In this document: positions 19,802 through 27,759 of the stretch, piece after piece
Layout of the letters: every line of letters starts with the position of its first letter
How positions within the stretch are numbered: the stretch's first letter is position 1
Assembly (NCBI GenBank): GCA_026002935.1
Contig: BPGH01000001.1
Location: 2,565,250-2,629,249 of the forward strand
Source of the DNA: Acidimicrobiia bacterium
GTDB lineage: Bacteria; Actinomycetota; Acidimicrobiia; IMCC26256; PALSA-610
DNA: 64,000 nucleotides
Direction of reading: 5' to 3'
Program-made: the position numbers and the translations under genes
Notes under the pieces: model-generated
Seen by the model: the letters and a program-made list of their open reading frames with translations, nothing else
Database searches by the model: none
Told to the model about the DNA's origin: nothing

Positions 19802-19870
19802 GCCCGCGGACCCGCCGCGCGGCGCCCGTGCCGGCACCGACCGCACGGGCGCCGCGCCGCGCGCTCCACC

Positions 19871-20530
19871 TCACCTCGGCAGCCGGTAGCCCATCCCGCG
19901 CACGGTCTCGATGACGTCGTCGCCGAGCTTCTTGCGCAGCGCCCGGACGTACACCTCGCACACGTTCGACCCCGGGTCGAAGTCGTAGCCCCACACGAGC
20001 GACAGGAGCTGCTCGCGCGACAGCACCCGATCGGGGTTGCGCATGAACGTCTCGAGCAGCCCGTACTCACGCGCGGTGAGGTCGACCGTGCGCCCCTCCA
20101 CGCTGGCGCGCCGCGTGCGGATGTCCAGCGTCACGCGGCCGGCGCGCAACACGGTGGGCTCCTCGCCCCGCTCGGTCCGCAGGCGCACCCGGATGCGTGC
20201 GAGCAGCTCCTCGAAGCGGAACGGCTTGACGACGTAGTCGTCGGCGCCGGTCTCGAACCCCGCGACGGTCGTGTCGACGCCGTCGCGGGCGGTGAGGATC
20301 ACCACCGGCATCTGCTCGCCGCGCCGGCGGATCTCGGCGAGCACCTCGAGCCCGTCGAGGTTGGGGAGGCCGAGGTCGAGCACGAGCAGGTCGAAGTCGT
20401 CGTCGCGGGCGAGCGCCGCGGCGAGGTGCCCGTCGTCGACCGTCAGCGTGGTGTAGCCGTTCGCGCGCAGGCCCTTCTCGAGGAACTGCGCGATGCGCGC
20501 CTCGTCCTCGGCGATCAGGATCCGGGGCAC
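19871..20530 (-). CDS. OmpR/PhoB-type response regulator
   Basis: A 219-residue regulator. The receiver domain (1-120) has the acidic pocket AEDEA, the phosphorylation Asp in LLVLDLGLPNLDG, and VILTAR and VVKPF with the conserved Thr and Lys. The C-terminal winged helix (about 125-219) has the OmpR signature LTAREYGLLETFMRNPDRVLS and VCEVYVRALRKKLG. GTG 20530 with GGAGG upstream overlaps the kinase stop by 16 bases, so kinase and regulator are coupled, with the kinase gene first. Likely targets are the three GATGAG-N6-CTCATC sites nearby. Confidence 0.93.
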   Translation of the reverse strand: MPRILIAEDEARIAQFLEKGLRANGYTTLTVDDGHLAAALARDDDFDLLVLDLGLPNLDGLEVLAEIRRRGEQMPVVILTARDGVDTTVAGFETGADDYVVKPFRFEELLARIRVRLRTERGEEPTVLRAGRVTLDIRTRRASVEGRTVDLTAREYGLLETFMRNPDRVLSREQLLSLVWGYDFDPGSNVCEVYVRALRKKLGDDVIETVRGMGYRLPR

Positions 20531-21996
20531 GGTGGGACCTCCGTTCGTCGGGGGGCGGGGGGCGGCCCGGCGGGGGGCGGCCCGGCGGGCGGCCGGCCGG
20601 CCGGCAGCTCCAGGGTGAACCGGGCCCCGGCGCCGACCGCGCTCGTGAGCAGGACCCGGCCGCCGTGCGCCTCGGCGATCGCGTGCACGATCGCGAGGCC
20701 GAGGCCGGCCCCGTCCGAGCGCCGCCGGGTGCCGCGCGCCCGGGTGAACCGCTCGAACACGCGCTGCTGGTCGGCGGGCGCGATCCCGGGGCCGCGGTCG
20801 CGCACCCACAGCGCGACGACCCCGTCCCGCCGGGCGCTCCCGAGGCCGATCTCGTCACCGGGCGCGGTGTGCTCGACCGCGTTGCGGGCGAGGTTGAGCA
20901 CGGCCTGCGTGACGCGCTGCTCGTCCAGCACGGCCGTGACGTCGGCGACGCCGTCCAGCACCCAGTGCCGCTCCCCGAGCGCCTGCGCCTTCGCGAGGAG
21001 CTCGAGGGTGAGCTGCGCGACGTCGGTGGGCGCGGGCCGGAGGAAGTCGGGCTGCTCGGCCTTGGCGAGCAGCAGCAGGTCGTCGACGATCCGCGCCATG
21101 CGGTCGAGCTCGTCGCCGACCAGCGCGAGCGTCTCGGCCCGCTCGGCGGGATCGTCGCCCATGAGCTCGAGGTGCCCGCGGATGACCGTGATCGGGGTGC
21201 GCAGCTCGTGGCCGGCGTCGTCGACGAACGCCCGCTGCGCGACGAACGCCTCCTCGAGGCGGTCGAGCATCGCGTTGAACGTGTGCGCGAGGTCGGCGAT
21301 CTCGTCGTCGCCCTCGACCGGGATGCGCCGGGACAGGTCGGACTCGCTGATCGCCTGCGCCGTGTCGCGCACGTCCCGCAGCGGGCGCAGCACGCGTCCC
21401 GCCGCGACCCACGCGACTCCCAGGGCCGCGAGGAGCACGACGCCGCCGATCACCGCGGCGACGCGGATGCTGGTCTCGATCTCCTCCCGCTCGCCCCGCA
21501 CGAAGTTGGCGACGACGAACACGCCGCGGGTCTCGCCGCCGGACTGCAGCGGCACCGCGAGGTAGCGGACCGGCCCGGCCGCGGTGTCGACCCGCCCGCG
21601 CTCACCCGTGGTGAGCGCGGTCCAGCGCGCGACGAGGGCCGGGTCGGCGTCGAGACGGACGGGGGCGCGCGTCGCCTTGTACGGCGCGCCGTCGACGAAC
21701 GTGAGGAACACCTCGCCCTCGCCCGGCACGTTGCGGGCGAGGAACGTGTCGAAGATGGCGCGCACGTCCCCGGCGAACGGCTCGCCGGTCGCGGGGTCGA
21801 CGCCGCCGACGAGCGCGTCGAGCTCCTCGCGCTCCTGGTCGAGCAGCGCCTCGACGTCGTCGTCGAGCCGCCCCAGCAGCACGGCCCGTTGCGCGACGAG
21901 CCCGACGACGAGGGCGCCCGCGAGCAGCGCGGCGGCGAGCCCGAGCACGCGGGTGCGCACGCCGGCACGGAAGCGGCGGCGCTCAGTCGTCGTCAC
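20515..21996 (-). CDS. sensor histidine kinase
   Basis: Membrane kinase of about 493 residues. A first transmembrane segment (VLGLAAALLAGALVVGLVA) and a second (VAAVIGGVVLLAALGVAWVAA) enclose an extracellular sensor of about 130 residues; a HAMP domain (LRPLRDVRDTAQAISESDLS), H-box FVDDAGHELRTPITVIRGH with the phospho-His, N-box LARNAVEHT and ATP lid DGAGLGLAIVHAIAEAHGG follow. The end is proline-rich. The start is uncertain: GTG 21996 overlaps the upstream small gene by 14 bases, and in-frame starts up to 22038 are possible. The ligand is unknown; the acidic exported neighbours suggest an envelope or cation signal. Confidence 0.92.
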   Translation of the reverse strand: MTTTERRRFRAGVRTRVLGLAAALLAGALVVGLVAQRAVLLGRLDDDVEALLDQEREELDALVGGVDPATGEPFAGDVRAIFDTFLARNVPGEGEVFLTFVDGAPYKATRAPVRLDADPALVARWTALTTGERGRVDTAAGPVRYLAVPLQSGGETRGVFVVANFVRGEREEIETSIRVAAVIGGVVLLAALGVAWVAAGRVLRPLRDVRDTAQAISESDLSRRIPVEGDDEIADLAHTFNAMLDRLEEAFVAQRAFVDDAGHELRTPITVIRGHLELMGDDPAERAETLALVGDELDRMARIVDDLLLLAKAEQPDFLRPAPTDVAQLTLELLAKAQALGERHWVLDGVADVTAVLDEQRVTQAVLNLARNAVEHTAPGDEIGLGSARRDGVVALWVRDRGPGIAPADQQRVFERFTRARGTRRRSDGAGLGLAIVHAIAEAHGGRVLLTSAVGAGARFTLELPAGRPPAGPPPAGPPPAPRRTEVPPCPGS

Positions 21997-22327
21997 CGTC
22001 GTCACCGTCGTCGGGGTCGTCGGGGGCGCCGTCGTCACCGTCGTCGTCGCCCGGCGCGGGCGGGGCCGGGAGCGGCGGCGGCGCGGTCGCGGGCGGGGTC
22101 GGGGGCTCGACGGGCGGCGGGACGACCTCGGCGGTCGCGGGGGGCGCGGGGGTCACCGACGGGGCCGTCGCCGGCGGGGCCGTCGCCGGCGGCGGGGGCC
22201 GGTCCAGGTCGATGGGCGCGACCGGCGCGGCGGGGTCGCCGGCGAGCGCCCGCGCGCCGGCGTAGCCGACGGCCGCCGCGGCCGCGACGATCGCCGCGAC
22301 CACGGCCGCGGCCCGGGCTCGCCCCAT
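21983..22327 (-). CDS. small membrane-anchored Pro-rich, Asp-rich protein
   Basis: A 114-residue protein of no known family and the first gene of the kinase-regulator operon. One N-terminal transmembrane segment (about 7-28, alanine and valine rich) is followed by a Pro/Ala/Thr-rich region and a strongly acidic end made of GDDDGDDG and DPDDGDDGDDD repeats. The composition matches the exported protein at 19.4 kb. It could act as an accessory of the sensor, for example by binding cations or cationic peptides; this is inference. The DNA coding the tail is a GTCGTC microsatellite, which may vary in length between strains. Confidence 0.7.
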   Translation of the reverse strand: MGRARAAAVVAAIVAAAAAVGYAGARALAGDPAAPVAPIDLDRPPPPATAPPATAPSVTPAPPATAEVVPPPVEPPTPPATAPPPLPAPPAPGDDDGDDGAPDDPDDGDDGDDD

Positions 22328-22360
22328 CCCGGCCAGTCTGCACCGCCGCGGCGGCCGCCG

Positions 22361-22389
22361 GATGAGCGCGCGATGAGGATTCCCTCATC
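22361..22389 (-). promoter_or_regulatory. GATGAG-N6-CTCATC element, copy 3, before the two-component operon
   Basis: It has the same 6-6-6 inverted repeat as the two upstream copies, with an extra CTCATC half-site on the operon side, 34 bases upstream of the small membrane gene. It fits autoregulation by the response regulator. Confidence 0.6.
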
Positions 22390-22944
22390 CCCCGCCGCCG
22401 CGGCTCCCCGCTCCCCCGCTGTGCGGCGATCGAGCGCGTCCGGCCCCCGCCGCTCCGGCGGGGTCAGGGGAACCGGCGCCGCGCGAGCGACCCCCGCCCG
22501 TCGCTCCGCGACACTGCTTCTCCTGCACGGTGCCGCCGCGTCCGTGGCGGCCGGCCGCGAGCACGTACAGCGGCTCGACCACCGACGCGGCCGCCGTCGC
22601 CGCCACCGGGTCGACGCCCCGCGCCGGTGCGGGGCGAGCCCGGCGGCGAGCAGCGCGAGCCGCGCGTTCACCGCGAGCACCGTCGCCACGACGACGGGCG
22701 CCGCCGCCCCGGCGTCGATCAGCTCGATCGCGGCCATCGGCGACGAGCCCGCGAAGACCAGCGGCGAGGTCGCCCACCCGGCGAGCGCGGGGACGCCGCG
22801 CTCGCTCACGGTCGTGCCGATCGCGCAGCCGAACGGCGCGCCACCGGCGCGGAGCGGCACCATGCCGACGGCGCCCTCGAGCGCCGGGGAGCGGGCGGAG
22901 CGGACGCCGGCCTGGATCACGACCGGGTCGTGCACCCCCGGCAT
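22385..22944 (-). pseudogene. AzlC-type branched-chain amino acid permease, broken
   Basis: AzlC, with AzlD, exports branched-chain amino acids. From ATG 22944 about 100 residues are typical: ALEGAVGMVPLRAGGAPFGC, WATSPLVFAGSSPMAAIELI and VVVATVLAVNARLAL. After APH near 22620 the frame fails; the other frame holds VAATAAASVVEPLYVLAAG, a plausible next helix, and then only Gly/Arg-rich sequence to a stop at 22385. The family is about 230 residues with seven or eight helices, so the second half is missing. There is no AzlD gene next to it. Probably a decayed gene, with or without an added sequencing indel. Confidence 0.7.
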
Positions 22945-23131
22945 TCCGCCGACCTTCCGCCCGGCGGGCGCCTCGCGGTGCGGTCAGCCCGGCGCAGGGA
23001 CCGTGGTGGCCCCGGGGGGTGCTCTCCGTCCCGGCGGGCACCCCACGGGTACCCGGCGGGCACCGGGATCGCGACGACGGGTCCCGGCGGACGGGGGCAC
23101 CTCGTCGCCCGCGCGATCGGGTCCCCGCCCG

Positions 23132-24397
23132 TCAGACGCGGTCGAGCTCCAGCATCCGGATCGCGTTGCCCCGCAGGACCTTGTACGCCACCTCGTCGGG
23201 GAGGCCCTCGAGCATCTTCTCCGCGTACTGCTTCGAGGTCGGCCAGGTCGTGTCGGTGTGGGGGTAGTCGGTCTCGAAGCAGATGTTGTCCTCACCCACC
23301 TCGTCGAGCGACCGCAGCCCGTGCCGGTCGGCGGTGAAGCACCCGAAGATGCGCCCGTAGTAGTAGGTCGACGGCGGTTCGGGGATGCGCTCCTTCGAGT
23401 GCTGCCAGGAGTCGTGGTGCTCCCACACCTGGTCGGCGCGCTCGAGCGCGTACGGGATCCAGCCGATCTGCCCCTCGGAATACGCGAGCTTCAGCTTCGG
23501 GAACTGGATCAGCTTCCCGGAGAACAGCCAGTCGGCGAGCGAGGCCATGGAGTTGTTGAACGCGAGCGTGCCGCCCACGCCGCCGGGAGCGTCGGGCGAC
23601 GCGGCCGGGTTCGTCGACGAGGAGCCGATGTGCATGCACAGCGTGACGCCGTTGTCGTTGCAGACCTGGAACATCGGGTCCCAGGCGCCCGAGTGGATCG
23701 TCGGGAGCTTCAGGTGGTGCGGCAGCTCGCTGAAGCAGATCGCGCGGCAGCCCTTGTCGGCGACGCGCTGCACCTCCGCGGCGGCGAGCTGGACGTCCCA
23801 CAACGGGATCAGGCAGAGCGGGATGTTGATGCCGCCCGAAGGCTCGCACCACTCCTCGATCATCCAGTCGTTGTAGGCCTTCACGCAGGCGAGCCCGAGC
23901 TCCTTGTCGTCCGCCTCGTAGAACGTCTGGCCGCAAAAGCGCGGGAACGTCGGGAACGGGAGGGAGCCGTCGACCCAGTTGAGCTCGAAGTCGGCGACGC
24001 GCGCGTCGCGGTCGTAGCAGCCGGGGCGCATCTCGTCGTAGGTGACGGCCTCCATGACCATCTTCGTGCGGTCGAAGCGCGTGAGATCGCCGTCGGGCGT
24101 CGCCTCGAGCGGGATCGCGACGAACCGCTTGTGCACGTAGATCAGGCGGTCCTCGAAGTACCAGGCGTCACCCCACTGGCCCTCGGGGTCCTCGGTGTTC
24201 ACGTAGCGCGCACCGGGCTTGTGCACGAACGGCCCCCAGCGCTTGCGCTCGACGCGTGGCCCCTTCTCGCGGTACTTGCGCGGCAGCCACGTCTGCCACA
24301 CGTGCGGCGGCTCGACGACGTGGTCGTCGACGCTGATGATCTTCGGGAGCTCCTTCGGCCCCGCCTGCTGCCCGGTCACGGCCTGCTGCGCGGTCAC
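23132..24397 (-). CDS. amidohydrolase 2 family metal-dependent hydrolase
   Basis: A 421-residue TIM-barrel hydrolase related to ACMSD, with SVDDHVVEPPHVW at the N-terminus (usual HxH altered to DDH), a mid-barrel histidine in LCMHIGSSS and the late metal Asp in FETDYPHTDTTWP. This subgroup is common in actinobacterial aromatic and steroid clusters; its reaction is mostly unknown (decarboxylation or hydrolysis). GTG 24397 has GGAGG upstream. The N-terminus holds a short duplication, VTAQQA-VTGQQA. A palindrome shared with the second amidohydrolase gene (55.9 kb) lies 23 bases upstream. Confidence 0.85.
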   Translation of the reverse strand: MTAQQAVTGQQAGPKELPKIISVDDHVVEPPHVWQTWLPRKYREKGPRVERKRWGPFVHKPGARYVNTEDPEGQWGDAWYFEDRLIYVHKRFVAIPLEATPDGDLTRFDRTKMVMEAVTYDEMRPGCYDRDARVADFELNWVDGSLPFPTFPRFCGQTFYEADDKELGLACVKAYNDWMIEEWCEPSGGINIPLCLIPLWDVQLAAAEVQRVADKGCRAICFSELPHHLKLPTIHSGAWDPMFQVCNDNGVTLCMHIGSSSTNPAASPDAPGGVGGTLAFNNSMASLADWLFSGKLIQFPKLKLAYSEGQIGWIPYALERADQVWEHHDSWQHSKERIPEPPSTYYYGRIFGCFTADRHGLRSLDEVGEDNICFETDYPHTDTTWPTSKQYAEKMLEGLPDEVAYKVLRGNAIRMLELDRV

Positions 24398-24419
24398 GGC
24401 ACCCTCCGGCCCCTCGCCG

Positions 24420-24441
24420 AACCTGACGTCCGTGTCAGGTT
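24420..24441. promoter_or_regulatory. palindromic operator AACCTGAC-GTCCGT-GTCAGGTT
   Basis: Perfect 8-base arms around a 6-base centre lie 23 bases before the amidohydrolase start. The 16-base core CTGACGTCCGTGTCAG, including the non-symmetric centre, is identical to the site at 57107-57122, which also precedes an amidohydrolase. It is probably a TetR-type operator; the regulator is not identified. Confidence 0.7.
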
Positions 24442-24479
24442 ACCGGACGCGGCGGGCACGCGCCCGGCGGCGCCCCGGG

Positions 24480-25400
24480 TCACTCCAGCACGACGGGGAT
24501 CTCGACCAGGCCCGTGCGCGAGCCGTCCTCCGGCGACACCTCGAACACCGCGAGCACGCCCGCCCCGGTCTGCGACGTGCGGTACTCGATGTCGGCGGCG
24601 AACGGCGCCCACTCGTCGGCCGTGCCGCCGTTGGTGAACCCCTCGGCGATCACCGCGCCCTGCGGGTCCCGCAACTCGTAGTTGACCGTGGCCTCGAACG
24701 TGTTCGAGATCCCGCGCAGCAGCAGCGGCGAGCTCACGATCGTGCCCGGCGGCGGGAGCTCGACGAGGATCTTCGGCAGCACGGCGTCGAACGCCGCCCG
24801 GTCCACGCCGTCGGGGCCGACGACGACGCCTTCGGCGCCGATCGTGTCGACGGGCTGGCCGTCGATCGCGAACTTCACCCGGTCGATGTCGGTGAAGACG
24901 GTCAGCGTGTACACGACCTGCGCGACGCGCCCGAGCATCGAGGCGCCGCCCCCACCGTCGTCGAACTCGCCCGACAGGTCGACCGTCGCGACCTCGTCCG
25001 CGACCGCGAGTCCGAGCAGCCTGGTCCCCGCGGGGATCGCCGTCGTGTAGCCGAGCTCCTGCTCGACGCCCTGCGGCCCGGCGAGCAGGGCCTCCACCGC
25101 CCCCTGCGCGTTCGCGACCTGACGGCCCGCGGCCGCGAGCCGCGCGTTCGCGTCGAGGAAGTACACCGTCGTGGCGATCGTCGGCGCAGTCGACGCCTGC
25201 GTGCCGCCCGTGGTGCCGCCGGTCGTCGTGGTCGTCGACCCGGACCCGCCGTCGTCGTCACCGTCCCCGCCGCACCCGGCGAGCACGCCCGCCAGCACGA
25301 GCACCGTCACCGACGCCGCCAGCGCGCGGCACCCGCGGCGCGACCAGTTCGCGACCAACACCCCCGGCACGGGCGGGCAGCGTACGCCGCCCGCCGTCAT
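24480..25400 (-). CDS. GerMN-domain lipoprotein with Gmad2 domain
   Basis: Exported lipoprotein of about 306 residues. The signal peptide ends in LAGVLAGC, followed by an acidic, Thr/Gly-rich linker. The GerMN domain (about 75-185) has TVYFLDANARL and AIPAGTRLLGLAVADEVATVDLS; the C-terminal Ig-like Gmad2 domain has VSSPLLLRGISNTFEATVNYELRD and ends LVEIPVVLE. GerMN proteins are wall or septum associated in non-sporulating actinobacteria, and nothing here points to sporulation. Start codons within 40 bases (ATG 25400, GTG 25370, GTG 25361) all keep the signal peptide. Confidence 0.85.
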   Translation of the reverse strand: MTAGGVRCPPVPGVLVANWSRRGCRALAASVTVLVLAGVLAGCGGDGDDDGGSGSTTTTTGGTTGGTQASTAPTIATTVYFLDANARLAAAGRQVANAQGAVEALLAGPQGVEQELGYTTAIPAGTRLLGLAVADEVATVDLSGEFDDGGGGASMLGRVAQVVYTLTVFTDIDRVKFAIDGQPVDTIGAEGVVVGPDGVDRAAFDAVLPKILVELPPPGTIVSSPLLLRGISNTFEATVNYELRDPQGAVIAEGFTNGGTADEWAPFAADIEYRTSQTGAGVLAVFEVSPEDGSRTGLVEIPVVLE

Positions 25401-25439
25401 TGCGTCGAACGGCGAGGGGGCCGCCGCGCGGCGCGCCGG

Positions 25440-25832
25440 TCACCGATCGCGGATGCGGCGGCCGGTCACCTGCTCGCTGCGGATGCGCACGAGGCGGTCG
25501 CGCTCGCCGGCCGGCCAGTCGTGCCCGAGGCGCGCCCGCGCGCGCACCTGCTCCGCGTGCTCGCGGATCTCGTGCGCGTGCCCGGTGACGAGCACGCTCC
25601 ACGGCGGGACCGCGCTGTCGACCTCGAACGCGACCTTCGTGCCGAGCACCGCGGCGTCGAGCTTGGTGCCCGGGCCGGTGCGGAACACGACGTCGTCGTC
25701 GAGCACCGCGTAGTACACGGGCAGGATGACGAGATCCTCGGCGATCTTCACGCCGACACGACCGAGCGTGCGGTCGCGCAGCAGCAACAGGCACTCGTCG
25801 CGCTCGATCGGCTCGAGCCGGTCCGGGGCCAT
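25440..25832 (-). CDS. pyridoxamine 5'-phosphate oxidase-like flavin-binding protein
   Basis: A split-barrel protein of 130 residues. ERDECLLLLRDRTLGRVGV is the usual first helix and strand, LPVYYAVLDDDVVFRTGPGTKL the FMN/F420-binding part, and SVLVTGHAHEI the conserved core strand. Related proteins bind FMN, F420 or heme; the ligand is not clear here. ATG 25832 with GGAGGGG upstream is a good start. It appears to be transcribed alone between the GerMN lipoprotein and the asparagine-synthase-like gene. Confidence 0.8.
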   Translation of the reverse strand: MAPDRLEPIERDECLLLLRDRTLGRVGVKIAEDLVILPVYYAVLDDDVVFRTGPGTKLDAAVLGTKVAFEVDSAVPPWSVLVTGHAHEIREHAEQVRARARLGHDWPAGERDRLVRIRSEQVTGRRIRDR

Positions 25833-25932
25833 CGGCGCGCTCCCCTCCACCGGCCCCTCCAGGGGCACGGCACGATCATCGCCCGCGGCCGGCCGGAACG
25901 GCCAGGGCCGACGGTCCCGAAGGCGGTCCGCG

Positions 25933-27717
25933 TCACGGCCCCCCCATCCACATCGCGGCGGTCGCGGCCCCGAAGAGCTCGGCGCGCTGCCACGGGTGCA
26001 GCTCGCCGAACCGGTCGAGGAGCTCGAGGGCACGGCGGCGGTCGACGAGGTCCCAGACCGGGTTCGCCCGGTCCTCGAACAGCTCCCGCAGCAGCGCCGA
26101 CCGCTCGGCGAACGCCGATCCCTGGAGGGTGGAGACGAGCTGGTCCTTCGCAGCGGGTGCCGCGGCGCATCGCCGGCCGTGTCGCGTCCGAGCCCGACGA
26201 GGTCGCGTGGCGTGCGCCGCCACTTGCCCCCGGCGAACGGGTACCCCGCGAGCGTCGTCGGAGTACCGGCGGATGAGCTCCACGTGGATCCGCTCGGCGA
26301 AGCGCGCCTCGGCACCGAGCGCCCACGCGGCGTGCACCGCGGCCGCCGAGGTCAGCGGCTTCACCCGCAGGTCGCGCTCGAGCTCGTCGAGCGGACCGAG
26401 CAGGTGGCGCTGGCTCGCCCGGAGGTCGAACGCGTCGAAGCGGTCCATCAGCGAGCCGCCCCCCGGGTCGCCGAGCAGGTCGTCGAGCGCCTCCGCCCGG
26501 AGGGCCTCGTGCACGTCCGGCACCAGGAGGCGCGCCCGGCCGAAGCCCATCGCGTCGAACGCGCGCACGAGATCGGCCTCGGTGCGCGCGCCCGGCCCGA
26601 CGCGGCCCTTCGACCGCAGGAGATACCCGCTGAGCCCGGTGACCCGGACCTCCGGCCACGGCGCGTCGGAGCCCTTCAGGTTCCAGAGGTTGACCATGCC
26701 CGCCGTCGCCGCGACGAACCGGTGCGCCTCCCGCGCGTACGGGGCGCCGGCCGACCGGCGTTCGAAGCGGATCTCGTGCCGCAGGCCGAAACGGGCCGCC
26801 AGCTCCGTCGCGACCTGCACGTCCGGCAGCGTCGGGGGCCCGAAGGTCTGGAACGTGAACGCGTCCGCCAGGCCCTCGCCCAGGATCACCGCCGCGACCA
26901 GACGCGTGTCCTTCCCGCCGGTGAGGTCGCAGCGCGCACCGGGGCCCGGGAGGCCGAGCGCCGCGCGGACCGAGTCCGCGATCTCCTCGCGGACGATCGA
27001 CAACAGCTCCTCGGGCGCGAGCGCGCGGTACCGGTCGGGGGGCTGCCAGGGCCGCGGGTGCCCCGCGGCCACGACCCCTCCCCCGCGGCGCAACCGGGTG
27101 ACCTCTCCCGGCGCGCACAGCCGCACCGCCGTGAACCCGGTGCGGAGCCCCGTCCAGTGGCGGCTGTAGGCGAGCCGGCACACGCCGAGCGCGTCGCGCT
27201 CGGGGGCCGCCGGCGGGCGCGTCACCGCGTGCGCGCACAGCTCGGCGCGCGACGAGAGCGCGACGGCGTCCGGCGTCTCGGCGCGGAACACGAAGCCGAA
27301 GCCGAGCGGGTCGCTCGCGACGGCGCCGGTGCCGTCGGAGGTCAGCTCGACGACGGTGAACACGCCGTGCAGGTCGGCCACGACGGATTCGACCGTCCCG
27401 GCCCGCAGGCGTTCGGCGAGCGACGCCGCCCACCGCGCCTCGGGCAGCCACGGCTGCCCGCGCCAGCGCAGGTGGCCCGTCGACGCGACGAAGCCGCGTT
27501 CGTCGACGACCCAGCGCTCGCACGGCGCGTCGGGCGGGCCGCCGATCCCGCCCTGCCAGAAGCCGACGGTCGGCGCGCCGGGCCCGGCGGACCACACGAC
27601 GTGACGCGTCGGGGTGAAGTGCAGGCCCGGCGGGTGGGGCGAGCGGGCGAGCTCGAGCTGCCAGGGCGCGATCGCGCCGCCCTCGGCCGGGGCGAGCACC
27701 AGGAACGCGGTGTGCAT
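25933..27717 (-). CDS. asparagine synthase-related protein with altered active sites
   Basis: A 594-residue protein with an N-terminal Ntn-type domain and a C-terminal synthetase domain. The PPi loop reads DLTGGKDTRLVAA rather than SGGxDS, and the glutaminase nucleophile Cys2 is absent (it begins MHTAF), so glutamine hydrolysis is unlikely; such proteins act as amide or lactam synthetases or have unknown roles. Between about 26150 and 26250 the frame gives an unnatural Arg-rich stretch, while the alternative frame reads LAGYPFAGGKWRRTPRDLVGLG, so a compensating pair of indels scrambles about 33 residues. It follows the steroid thiolase genes on the same strand, 42 bases after Ltp3. Confidence 0.75.
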   Translation of the reverse strand: MHTAFLVLAPAEGGAIAPWQLELARSPHPPGLHFTPTRHVVWSAGPGAPTVGFWQGGIGGPPDAPCERWVVDERGFVASTGHLRWRGQPWLPEARWAASLAERLRAGTVESVVADLHGVFTVVELTSDGTGAVASDPLGFGFVFRAETPDAVALSSRAELCAHAVTRPPAAPERDALGVCRLAYSRHWTGLRTGFTAVRLCAPGEVTRLRRGGGVVAAGHPRPWQPPDRYRALAPEELLSIVREEIADSVRAALGLPGPGARCDLTGGKDTRLVAAVILGEGLADAFTFQTFGPPTLPDVQVATELAARFGLRHEIRFERRSAGAPYAREAHRFVAATAGMVNLWNLKGSDAPWPEVRVTGLSGYLLRSKGRVGPGARTEADLVRAFDAMGFGRARLLVPDVHEALRAEALDDLLGDPGGGSLMDRFDAFDLRASQRHLLGPLDELERDLRVKPLTSAAAVHAAWALGAEARFAERIHVELIRRYSDDARGVPVRRGQVAAHATRPRRARTRHGRRCAAAPAAKDQLVSTLQGSAFAERSALLRELFEDRANPVWDLVDRRRALELLDRFGELHPWQRAELFGAATAAMWMGGP

Positions 27718-27759
27718 CGGGCGCGAGTATCCCGCGGGCCGCCGCGGCGCGCCCGGGGC

